12,290 nt of DNA from Larix sibirica (GCA_004151065.3 NWUY0303915893.1:1-12290), one strand, 5' to 3'. Positions 1-7,517 are shown, counted from the first letter of the stretch. Translations and numbers: made by a program. The notes: generated by a model not told the origin, from the letters alone.

Positions 1-920
1 CAGAAGATCCAGACACAATCTGAGGCTCTAGAGATAGCCATAAAATTAGAAGCTTCACTTGTTGGAGAGACTGGTGTTAGAATGGCTCAAATACAGTCGC
101 AGTTGGCTAGTCTATCATTGCAAATTCAGAATATTAAGAAAGTTAAAGACAAAAGAGAAGATATCCAGTGGATTAGATGTAAGGATGAAGGCCATACTAG
201 AGATAATAGTCTGGCATTTAAAGACTATATAGCTTCAGGAGCTCCTAACCCCTGAAACCATGGAGTTGGACCTTGGTGTGGAATCTTCCATACCCGAGGA
301 CATCGACCAAAGGAGTGTTTTTTACTGCAGAAAATTGTAAGTACTCCTAAGAACCTCCTTTGTAAGTTCTATAGATCTATGGGTCATGAAGAAAAGGATT
401 GTTGAGAATATCAACTCTTGTCATAACAAACTGTGGACACAAATAGAATGAAGGGAGAAGACCATGCTGAAGGGAGCAAGACGTAGTACAACACTCCAAA
501 TGGAGGTTTTAACCAATGAAGGGGTGGATTCCAAGGTCGAGGTTGAGGAGGAGATTTGGTTGAGGTAGAGGGCATATTATATGTTATAACTACGGTGGAC
601 TAGGACACTATGCTAGAGACTGTACCCTTCGATGTACATGTTGTAATTATTTTCAAGTAATGGACCACAGAATAGAAGATTGTCCACATCTAATAGCACG
701 ATGGAAAGATAAGGATCAAAACTAGCATCCGAACTAGAACCAAAATGTACAAAAGATATCAGTAGAACGAATAGAACATATGCCCAATGTTTACATAGTT
801 ACTGGAGGAGGTGCTGCAATAAGCGAAGATCGACTGGAACAAGGACATCGTTAGGAACCAGTATTCATTAGAAAAGCAGTAGGACTACCTCCTATATTTA
901 ACCCAAGGAAGGAGAAGTAA
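1..920 (+). pseudogene. Decayed LTR-retrotransposon gag with five zinc-knuckle positions
   Basis: Reading frame 1 from base 1 to about 550, then frame 3 from about 558 to 917, gives a gag-like nucleocapsid region. Five CX2CX4HX4C-type knuckles are recognisable, with His codons at 193, 301, 385, 606 and 666. The spacing and order (an SGAPNP motif after the first knuckle, GHEEKDC in the third, a Gly/Arg-rich stretch at 520-572, GHYARDC in the fourth, IEDCPHL in the fifth) fit a widespread plant LTR-retrotransposon gag family, probably Ty3/gypsy. The 5' part of gag lies outside the window, and no protease or polymerase follows. Stops in frame 1 lie at 253, 403, 424, 484, 517 and 544, and in frame 3 at 561, 723, 735, 852 and 918. 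A frameshift lies between about 547 and 582. Every knuckle has lost at least one metal ligand. The copy is dead. Family assignment rests on my recognition of the motifs. Confidence 0.85.
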
Positions 921-1330
921 ACTTTTGATCGCATTTCATAGACATGCGTGTGCATGTAAACTTTTATTTATTGGTTACAAAAACCGAAAAACAAAAAATA
1001 CCCTTTTGAAGAGAATGCTTTGATCTAGGGCACGCATATGTTTTGAAATTTTTTGGTTGTGTACTTTTATTTTGTTGATTTTTCTTTGCATTGATTCAAA
1101 GTTGTAGACATGGGTTTTAAGTGTAAGTTTGAAAAGAAAAGAAAAGAAAATTATCATATGAACTCAAAAACCCGTAAATTATATGCCAATGGATAGATGA
1201 TTCATTAATGAATCCATCGATATGAAGTCCACCACCTAAGGTCTGTCCTAACATAGGGTTTAGGTTTGGCGAACAGGCCGATAAAGTCAAATTTGCAGAA
1301 AAGGGGGCTAAAAGCCTAATTTTAAAGTTG
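921..1330. other. A+T-rich intergenic sequence with a (GAAAA)4 microsatellite
   Basis: No coding signal is seen. Bases 1131-1150 are four tandem copies of GAAAA. The retroelement reading frame stops at 918 and I cannot follow it further. Short open frames here have no recognisable motif. Confidence 0.6.
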
Positions 1331-1600
1331 TCGATCGAGTTATTAGCTCAATCAAGGTTTTTAAAACCCTCGATTGAGGTCCTAAACACATTTTTAAAAT
1401 ACCTCAATCGCAAGTTTATGTGCAGTTAAATTAGAAGCTTGATCAAGCTCCATACCTCGATCGAGCTATTAGCTCGATCGAGGTATGGAGCTCGATTGAG
1501 CTATTAGCTCGATCAAGGTATGGAGCTCAATCGAGAGGTATATAGCTCGATCGAGGTATAGAGCTCGATCAAGGTATAGAGCTCGATCGAGCTACTAAAA
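1331..1600. repeat. Palindromic TCGATCGA-centred tandem repeat array, left cluster
   Basis: A 17-20-bp unit built on AGCTCGATCGAG followed by GTATGG, GTATAG or CTATT is repeated head to tail, with unit starts near 1471, 1489, 1506, 1524, 1544, 1562 and 1580. At 1446-1492 the array is inverted head to head, giving a palindrome with two exact 22-bp arms (1446-1467 and 1471-1492) around three bases. Looser copies and an imperfect palindrome lie at 1331-1377. The unit core is self-complementary, so each unit can also pair with its neighbours. Variants such as TCAATCGA, TCGATTGA, TCGATCAA and TTGATCAA differ mostly by C-to-T or G-to-A changes at CpG. I do not recognise the family. Confidence 0.8.
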
Positions 1601-1917
1601 TATTAGATTGCAACCGATTTCAGTGTCCATCCAATGCTGCCTCCTACATCCAAAACCATCCAAAACATTCTCCATCCTTATCAATATTTGTATTCCAAGA
1701 AAAGAGGCCATAGTTGCATCCAACCTCCAAGTCTATTGGTTCAAAAGCTACGCCTTGACCTACTAGAAAAATAGATCATGTTAGATAAGGAACAAGTAAA
1801 ATGTGCATTTATTGTGGGTACTAGTACATACCTTGAAGAGGATTCAAGAATTAGGTAAAGGAAGAAGAACTGCCACTTTCTCTAGATTTTTTGATATGCA
1901 GATAATAATTGGTCAAA
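1601..1917. other. Unassigned spacer between repeat cluster and foldback
   Basis: A frame opens at 1803 and runs to 1991 (62 codons), but its 3' half lies in the foldback described next and it has no recognisable motif. I do not call it a gene. The stretch contains short C+A-rich repeats such as CCATCCAA near 1625-1675, but nothing that can be named. Confidence 0.5.
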
Positions 1918-2070
1918 GAGTAATTGGTGTCATAGATGTGACTGAGATCTTGACAAATGGGGATAAAGGTCCTCTGGTTCTTGATACTTAATCATAAACA
2001 AGGACTAAGAACCAAAGAACTCGTTGATGTATTTTTCATGACCTTAGTCACATCTATACACCAATTACTC
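1918..2070. repeat. 153-bp long foldback (imperfect inverted repeat)
   Basis: Bases 1918-1943 are the reverse complement of 2046-2070 with a single-base bulge. The complementarity continues inward: 1944-1958 against about 2028-2045, and about 1970-1988 against about 2001-2019, each imperfectly (roughly three quarters of positions by eye). Nearly the whole segment can therefore fold into one long hairpin with arms of about 70 nt. This is the shape of a young inverted duplication, a MITE, or a plant small-RNA precursor. I recognise no known mature microRNA in either arm. It sits almost midway between the two TCGATCGA clusters. Confidence 0.7.
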
Positions 2071-2180
2071 CACTATTATATCTATCACCTCTCTTTCATA
2101 GTCCTCCATCGACCTTCTATGCAACAAACACGGTGAAATAATCTGTGGTTTGTTGTTGTTTTCTAATTATAATTGTTACA

Positions 2181-2416
2181 GGAGCTCGATCGAGCTATGA
2201 TCTCGGTTGAGCAACTGAGCTATGGAGCTTGATCAAGCATTTATCATAGATCGATCGAGAGTTAATAAAACCCTCAATCAAGATTTATAAGCTCTATTGA
2301 GGGTTTTATTAACTCTCGAGCAATCATTTCAAAATAGCTCAATCGAGCACTTTTTTAAGCCCTCAATTGAGCTTTTGTAAGCTCAATCGAGGGTTTATTA
2401 AGAGCTCGATCAAGCT
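2181..2416. repeat. TCGATCGA-centred repeat, right cluster, with a perfect 24-bp stem
   Basis: This is the same sequence family as 1331-1600 but less regular. Units alternate AGCTCGATCGAGC-like palindromes with A+T-rich linkers such as TTAATAAAACCC. Within it, 2255-2278 is the exact reverse complement of 2296-2319, giving a 24-bp perfect stem with a 17-nt loop. Bases 2219-2239 carry, in inverse orientation, a word also present at 1437-1457 in the left cluster, with one difference. CpG-decay variants are common here too. Function unknown. Confidence 0.75.
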
Positions 2417-2780
2417 CATTTTTTACCATCTTCACACCATATGCTTTCCAAAAAGTGTTACACACCATCTTCTTGCCAAAAAGTGTTACCCATCTTCATG
2501 GGAACACCCAGATACAAGTGCAAGCTCTAGAAGAAGAATGCATCAAGCTGCAAAACATGGTTTAAAATGTATACAAGGGCTCTACATCAATTACATCCAA
2601 TATGACAGTCCTAGTTGGCTTGGTTATTGTGGAATACAAGGAAGAATAAATAATGCAAAAATTGATGTAGGTAATTAACGTGGACAAGTTTGGTTAAGAG
2701 TAGAGTCATAGGGTTTCACTATTTTATTTTAATGATTATGCTTTTCTAAATTGTTTTAATTACCGGCATAAATTGTTTTT
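2417..2780. other. Non-coding spacer with a small 28-bp direct duplication
   Basis: The word CCAAAAAGTGTTAC occurs at 2448-2461 and again at 2476-2489 (period 28), with flanking CCATCTTC copies, so a short tandem duplication is likely. A frame open from 2367 to 2678 begins inside the palindromic repeat and has no recognisable domain. I treat it as chance. Confidence 0.5.
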
Positions 2781-2913
2781 AAACCCGGATCTACCAAGCA
2801 CTAAGAGGGATCTAATTTTTTGAGGTGTAAATTCCTTTTATCTTAAATTTTTTACACATCAAGAAAAAAATTACACTCAATAAATTGTATCCCACTCGAA
2901 TAGATCCAGGTTT
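2781..2913. repeat. 133-bp foldback, MITE-like
   Basis: The left arm starts AAACCCGGATCTA (2781) and the right arm ends TAGATCCAGGTTT (2913); these are inverse complements with one mismatch. The pairing continues imperfectly inward through GGGATCTAATTTTTTGAG (from 2808) against CTCAATAAATTGTATCCC (ending at 2893), and on to a tip near 2850. A foldback of this size without coding capacity fits a miniature inverted-repeat transposable element. I could not fix a target-site duplication: the flanks read TTTAA on both sides, but this overlaps the arm ends and is ambiguous. Confidence 0.6.
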
Positions 2914-2962
2914 AAGATGGATCTATGCTAGTTTTAATTTTTTATATTTGATGAGCCGACGC

Positions 2963-3037
2963 AAATTTTTTAATTACTTTTTATTTTTGATAAGTTATGA
3001 GCATACATGAAAGTTTTTAATTGCATTTTATTTTTGA
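2963..3037. repeat. Diverged 47-bp direct repeat
   Basis: Bases 2963-2990 and 3010-3037 are near-identical A+T-rich blocks ending in TTATTTTTGA, spaced 47 bp apart. A weaker third copy may lie just before, near 2930-2962. Confidence 0.5.
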
Positions 3038-3517
3038 GAACGTTACGTTACGTCACATGACAAGTGTGACATCTACCTCATACTCGGTTGTAAGCACCTT
3101 GATACTCTCAATGCAATTAAGGAATTACATTGAACATGTTGTTATTAATGTTATGTTAAGGAATTTGCAAGTAAGAGGGAGCATCTCTAGATTGATATAT
3201 TTATATAGGTTTACAAGTATTTAAAAAAATGGATGCTCGTGAAAAAGTAAAATGTAAAATGGTGATTTCAAACCCATGGGTTTTGAAGCCCATAGTATTT
3301 TCCCATGCTATTTGGAGAAGTGAAATAGAAAAATGGGAATTAATTATTTAATCAATGGGTGTCGTGTCTTTTTGAGTTAACATGTCCCTTCATGAAGGGT
3401 TATGATAAAGCATGAAAAAAGAAAGTATTGATAGAAAGTGTGTTTGAGAAAAATGTAGTATCATTTGAAAACGTGGATGAGCAAAGATTGAATATCATTC
3501 CAAAAGGGGAGATTTTT
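3038..3517. other. Non-coding spacer
   Basis: A+T-rich sequence with no convincing coding signal. The frame at 3021-3224 has no recognisable motif. A 14-bp perfect palindrome (AAACCCATGGGTTT) lies at 3270-3283. The 186-bp tandem array begins at the right edge. Confidence 0.5.
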
Positions 3518-4590
3518 GAAATCAGTTTGAGGTTGGCTTTGCAATTTCACTATAACTTATTTTCTAGGACATTTCACATTGTAAAATTTTGAGGAGACAG
3601 AATCGAGATCTCTGAGTACATGTGGTAAAAATTTAGGCATTTCTCCATTATAATTTCTGATATATTCCCTATGGATGTTAGGGTTTCTGAATGCTCATGA
3701 CATCGGTTTCAAATAGGTCAGTTTGGAATTATCGTTATAACTCATTTTCTAGGATATTCTATACCATGAAAATTTGAGGAGATGGAAGCGTGATCCCTTA
3801 GTACATTTGGTAGAAATTTCATATATTGGTTTGCTATACTTTCATAGTTATTCCCAATGGAAGTTAGGGTTTATGAATGTCGTTGAAATCAATTTAAAAA
3901 AAGTTAGCTTGAAATTTTCACTATAAATTAATTTCTAGGAATTTTAAGACTATGAAATTGTGAGGAGGCACATGAGAAATATCTAAGTACAGGTTTTCAA
4001 AGTTTAATATCCTGTTTCACTATACTTTCTTAGATATTCCTTGGCATGGAAGTTAGTGTTTCTGAATGGTCTAGAAACCAATTTCAAATAGTTCAGTTTG
4101 GCATTTTCTCTATAGCTTCTTTTTTGGTACTTTCAAACTATGATTTTTCACATATTTGATAAGACATACAAAAGTACTTCAGGCAAACATTTCATACTTT
4201 GGTTCTCTAGATTTTATGAGATATGTGTTTTGGAAGTTGGGGTTTTTGAATGGTCTTGAAATAAGTTTCAAACAGGTCAGCTAGGCATCCTCTCTATAAC
4301 TTCCTTTTTGGTACTTTCCAAACTATGAAATTTTCAGGGATTTGAGGAGACATACATAAGTACACTAGGTAAAAAATTCAGACTTTGGTTCGCTATATAT
4401 TCTGAGATATACTATGTGGAAACTAGGGTTTTGGACTGGTCTTGAAATCAATTTCAAATAAGTCATGTTGGCATCTTCTCTATAAATTAGTTTTTGGGAC
4501 TTTTTAGTCTGTGAAATTTTTAGGGATATAAGGATAAATACCTAAGTACCTCAGTTAAAAACTTTAGAATATTTTTTGCAAAATTGGATA
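3518..4590. repeat. Satellite-like tandem array, ~186-bp monomer, about 5.75 copies
   Basis: Monomers begin near 3522, 3707, 3893, 4082, 4266 and 4452; the last is incomplete. A shared anchor, GTTAGGGTTT or a variant, lies at 3677, 3863, 4052, 4236 and 4422, giving periods of 186, 189, 184 and 186 bp. Other shared blocks are TTTCAAATAGGTCAG at the start, CTATAACTT about 30 bp in, GTACTTTC with ACTATGAAA, TTTGAGGAGA, and TAAGTAC near mid-monomer. Copies 4 and 5 look most alike; copy 1 is the most diverged and its 5' edge is ragged. The monomer is nucleosome-sized, as is common in plant satellites. I do not recognise the family. No reading frame runs through it. Confidence 0.88.
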
Positions 4591-4805
4591 TGCATCATGT
4601 TGTACAATTTTTTTATTGGGAAGAGGCCAAAAAGAGAAAGCTTTTGCAAAGCTTCCAGTTGGAAATTCAAATTTTGGTCAGACCTGATGAAGGCATAAGT
4701 AGAAAGCAAACTCAATGAAGGTAATGTAAATGCTATAATATTTTGAAGAAGTTATATGTACTAAATAAGAAATTGTAACTTGAAGGTTAGTGCTACTCAA
4801 ACAAA
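4591..4805. other. Spacer between the two tandem arrays
   Basis: No feature is identified. The strand-reversed frames that begin here run into the 79-bp repeats and are shadows of them. Confidence 0.4.
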
Positions 4806-5083
4806 GAGATTGGTGTCTCTTGCTATGTTGGTGCTTAATGGTGGGGACTGGTGTCTCCAATAGATTGTTGTCTATGAATATCTGTAAGAGTAGATTGGTT
4901 CCTACAAGGGTTTGCACCAATATGGATTGGTGTCTCCAGTAGATTGGTGTCTGCGTAGGTCTTTAAGAGTAGGTTGGTGCCTACCATGGTTTGTACCAGT
5001 GGGGATTGGTGTCTCAAGAAGTTTGGTGCCTACAAATATTTGTAATAGTAAGTTGATGCCTACAAGGATTCATAAAGAGAAGT
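4806..5083. repeat. 79-bp tandem repeat, about 3 copies plus a partial one
   Basis: Units start GGAYTGGTGTCTC at 4845, 4924 and 5003, exactly 79 bp apart, and a shortened copy lies at 4806-4844. Each unit also holds smaller internal echoes of TTGGTGYCT, which suggests that a shorter word was amplified first. The open frames at 4678-4920 (-), 4835-5017 (-) and 4912-5160 (+) are by-products of the repeat: the period is not a multiple of three and the frames show no domain. Confidence 0.85.
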
Positions 5084-5240
5084 TTGCGGTTTCCTCCCGA
5101 AAAGGGTTTCCATGTAAATCTTGTGTTCCATGTTTTGTATTTAATAGATCTCATATGTGATTATTTTCTTATCGTTGATGAATGTTTGAAAAAGTAAAAA
5201 ATTGTGATATATTGATCCCCCCCTTTCAATATAAGTGTGT
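5084..5240 (+). mobile_element. Possible LTR 3'-end remnant
   Basis: AAAAGGGTTTCCATGTAAATC (5099-5119), then a T-rich stretch and a C7 tract at 5217-5223 followed by TTTCAATATA, resemble the ends of plant Ty1-copia LTRs, where a GGGTTTCCACGTAAA-like word and a C-rich run before the leader are common. The preceding 79-bp repeats could be LTR-internal repeats of the same element. I find no primer-binding site or gag after it. This rests on pattern memory and is weak. Confidence 0.3.
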
Positions 5241-5416
5241 GCTCAACATGATGCACTTGAGGAAGAGTGCATAGATAAGGAGGCGGAGCATGCAATTGAA
5301 TGTACATTTCAAGACTTTATAAACATATAGAAATTGTGAAATAAAACCATTGTAGACAGTGCCCAATTGAATAAATATTGACACCTAATCCGTATGTAGT
5401 GTACTAAGGATTTTGA
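5241..5416. other. Spacer
   Basis: Nothing can be named here. The long reverse-strand frame at 5309-5584 overlaps the better-supported forward coding remnant and looks like its shadow. Confidence 0.4.
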
Positions 5417-6022
5417 GAGTATAAGAAGATTAAGGCAGAAGGGTCTCTTCAATAAAGAAAACCGTGTCATTGTTTCAAAGAAGTGAAGGTTCATTTGTAT
5501 TGCTTGCACCAAGGACAGGGAGAGATCACTATAAAAAATTCTTAGATAGAAGGAACACTTTCTATAGGAAGAGGATACGTTCAAGACTATGAGATTAAAT
5601 ATAATAAACCTATGATAATTATGGGTTTCCTAATTGATTATGTTGTTAATGTTTTTGGGTCCATTGACCTATATGTTGATGACACAAATAAATATGTTTC
5701 TAATGAAAAAAAAGGAAGGAGTTATGGTAACAATGAAACCACTTCCTCAACAAATGGTGGTGCATAAAGAAATGGAAAAAGAAAATTCATCATTTGATTG
5801 GTAGAGAAAGACGAAGAAAACATATTTAGAGACTATGATCCAGGAGGTCCTTATTTTTCTAACCATGGGATTCTAATGCACGAGAATCTACATGACCCCT
5901 CTATACTTGATTTCAATAGAGATAGTGTTTTTTCAATACTAGATATTGTGATCCTAAATCTCGTAACTTCATGTACATGTGTTTTTGGGATACCGAAACC
6001 AATATGTGGTAGGTGTAAATAG
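5417..6022 (+). pseudogene. Unidentified protein-coding remnant, block 1
   Basis: One frame runs 202 codons, with stops only at 5453, 5543, 5765 and 5795 before the terminal TAG. In DNA this A+T-rich, about three times as many stops would be expected by chance. The longest open parts are 5546-5764 (73 codons) and 5798-6019 (74 codons). The second carries DYDPGGPYFSN near its start and a Cys-containing end (SCTCVFGIPKPICG). A donor-like GTAGGT begins at 6009, so the last bases may be intron. I do not recognise the family. The stretch at 5684-5737 resembles the TNKY...RYYGGNE region of SHMT (9 of 18 residues without gaps), which would link it to the SHMT pseudogene downstream. The rest shows no clear SHMT match. 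Confidence 0.5.
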
Positions 6023-6202
6023 CAAATTATTATATCGTTTTCCTACTTTCTATTATCTTATTAAACAATTCTAAATCATAAATTTCTTTGTTGAGTCTAT
6101 AAATCGAGCATTGTATTAATATTTGACAATGGGGAAAGTAGTAGGTGAAGAATGACATATTACAAGCATGTTAGTGCATTTATATGCCTATAGATATTTG
6201 AG

Positions 6203-6502
6203 ATGATCTCAGTATCATTCTATGTATGGATTGCGATTAAGTGTTGTGTAATTGCCAAATGTCTCCCTATTGAGATAAAAAAAACTATATTATTTCATGT
6301 GTCCAAGCTACTTTTTGAGAGAATTGACAATGGGGTTGTTCTATATGTTTTTGGAAACTCCTCTTAGGAGTAAACTAATTTTGGGCTCATCCCATTTACT
6401 AAATATGGTGATATTTAGGAAAATGCATATATATATGAACAAAAATCATTCTTACATGGAAATCCACATGATAAAGGCCCCTTTAATTTCTGCAGTGCAA
6501 CA
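6203..6502 (+). pseudogene. Unidentified protein-coding remnant, block 2
   Basis: A frame open for 54 codons from ATG 6203 to the TAG at 6365 is hydrophobic at first (VSFYVWIAIKCCVIAKC) and then turns amphipathic (LFHVSKLLFERIDNG). The same frame continues past TAG 6365, TAA 6371 and one later TAG, with a coding-like composition (YEQKSFLHGNPHDKGPFNF), to about 6500. The frame at 6297-6506 in another phase is its shadow. No family recognised. Confidence 0.35.
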
Positions 6503-6542
6503 TTGACTAATTATATCTCCTTTCTATCCTTCTTGTATAAAG

Positions 6543-6623
6543 GTTGATAAGTGGGAGATATGATTTGATTGGGAATCCTCCATTCTTCGAGGAGGACAAG
6601 CTACAATTAATTTCATTGTTAAG
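6543..6623 (+). pseudogene. Exon-like remnant, block 3
   Basis: A short open segment, about 27 codons containing SGRYDLIGNPPFFEEDKLQL, is bounded by an acceptor-like AG after a T-rich tract (CTTGTATAAAG) and a good donor, AAG|GTAAGG, at 6624. It could be an exon of the gene represented by blocks 1 and 2. The EEDKL word is faintly like the YDKLEE region of SHMT, but that alone is not evidence. Confidence 0.35.
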
Positions 6624-6736
6624 GTAAGGATATAAAATCACATATAGCCAATTTATCTATGTTCTTAGGAAATTTATATTCATGTGATCATTTGTAAATG
6701 TAATTTTCATCTCTTCAAATATTTTCAATGGGCTAG

Positions 6737-6904
6737 AAAAAGGATTTGAATTGTAAAATTTGGTGCATCATCAAAGTAGGCCTTATTGAAATAAGATTAG
6801 GCATCTATTCACGTTACAATAAAGGGGTCATAGGATTTAAGGAAGCTAGGAATCAAGAATACTATATGATGCCTCCTTTTCAAGACATTCCTCTTGGGGA
6901 TTAG
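6737..6904 (+). pseudogene. Unidentified protein-coding remnant, block 4
   Basis: Fifty-five codons are open between the stops at 6734 and 6902. The C-terminal part has a protein-like composition (GVIGFKEARNQEYYMMPPFQ). No family recognised. It lies between block 3 and the SHMT pieces on the same strand. Confidence 0.3.
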
Positions 6905-7152
6905 AGGTAGATTATAGGGATTTCAATGATACATAAATACTATTCAAAGATCCATATAATATTAATTAGCCCATGGAAGGCATTCAAAACTTGGTTCAGA
7001 TTCCAAGGATGCATCGTCATCTATTTGCATAATTATTTTATCCTTTTTACATTATTTTGATTATTACCTATATGTGCAATATTTATGAGCTCCAAAATGG
7101 AGAATTTTATTTGATTAGTCTTATTTTCTATGAAACTATCAACCATGACACA

Positions 7153-7281
7153 TGTGATATGAGTTCATAGCTAGGATGGTGGGAATGTGGATAGTTTTGA
7201 CATATTGTTGATAAGTGGGTAGCAATTTTCATTTGTGATATGCTTCATATTAGTGCCCTTGTTGTAGTTGATGAATGGAAT
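7153..7281 (+). pseudogene. SHMT pseudogene, PLP-Asp/His exon piece
   Basis: Read from 7153, this aligns without gaps over 39 codons to the part of serine hydroxymethyltransferase running from CGGSSYPRDW to CDMAHISGLVAA. Recognisable are W (7180), F (7195), ADK-like VDK (7207-7215), and CDMLHISALV (7234-7263). The Asp at 7237 and His at 7246 correspond to the cofactor-contacting Asp and His of the family. Stops replace the expected Tyr (7168) and two Arg codons (7192 and 7198), the last consistent with CGA to TGA. In life the enzyme interconverts serine and glycine with tetrahydrofolate. The CGGSSYPRDW-type motif is the plant cytosolic/nuclear form. The piece loses similarity near 7281, presumably at an intron. 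Confidence 0.8.
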
Positions 7282-7451
7282 TAGTACTTACATAGTTTTT
7301 TTATGAATTAGAGATGATATATTTAGGCATGCAATAATTAACTAGTGATTAATGTAGTTAAATAACTAATATTATAATATACATTCATAATAAATTTTTT
7401 GGTTTCGTAGTTATTATATTTGAGACCCTTGTTGTTAACTTGCTTGCACAG
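7282..7451 (+). other. Putative intron of the SHMT pseudogene
   Basis: A+T-rich sequence without coding signal, ending in a good acceptor, TTGCTTGCACAG, at 7440-7451. The donor is not clear. Confidence 0.5.
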
Positions 7452-7517
7452 AAAGTAGTATCCAATACCAAACATGGATGTTAGCGAGTAGGGATATTGG
7501 GTCTCTATCACTACTTT
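7452..7517 (+). pseudogene. SHMT pseudogene, PLP-lysine exon piece
   Basis: The frame from 7452 reads K-V-V-S-N-T-K-H-G-C-stop-R and then diverges. This aligns with the VVTTTTHKSLRG segment that follows the Asp/His exon in SHMT. It is placed in the correct order, directly after a splice acceptor. The lysine that forms the internal aldimine with pyridoxal phosphate is replaced by Gly (7476-7478), and the expected Leu codon is TAG (7482). Alignment after Arg 7485 is poor (only G and Y shared). The frame stays open to 7590 but shows no further SHMT similarity. Confidence 0.6.

Noticed and set aside
1803-1991. 62-codon open frame as a gene
   Set aside because: Its second half is one arm of the 153-bp foldback, it has no motif and no supporting context.
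2367-2678. 103-codon open frame as a gene
   Set aside because: It starts inside the palindromic repeat, has odd composition, no domain, and overlaps a small tandem duplication.
3518-4590. Interstitial telomere tract
   Set aside because: The TTAGGGTTT word occurs once per 186-bp monomer and not in tandem, so it is part of the monomer rather than telomeric DNA.
4806-5083. CRISPR array
   Set aside because: Units are contiguous tandem repeats without unique spacers, in a plant-like nuclear context.
4678-5160. Overlapping frames on both strands as small genes
   Set aside because: They are products of the 79-bp tandem repeats. The period is not a multiple of three and the peptides are shifted copies of each other.
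5309-5584. Reverse-strand 91-codon frame
   Set aside because: It overlaps the forward coding remnant, has no recognisable domain, and is rich in Leu/Phe/Ser as expected of an antisense shadow.
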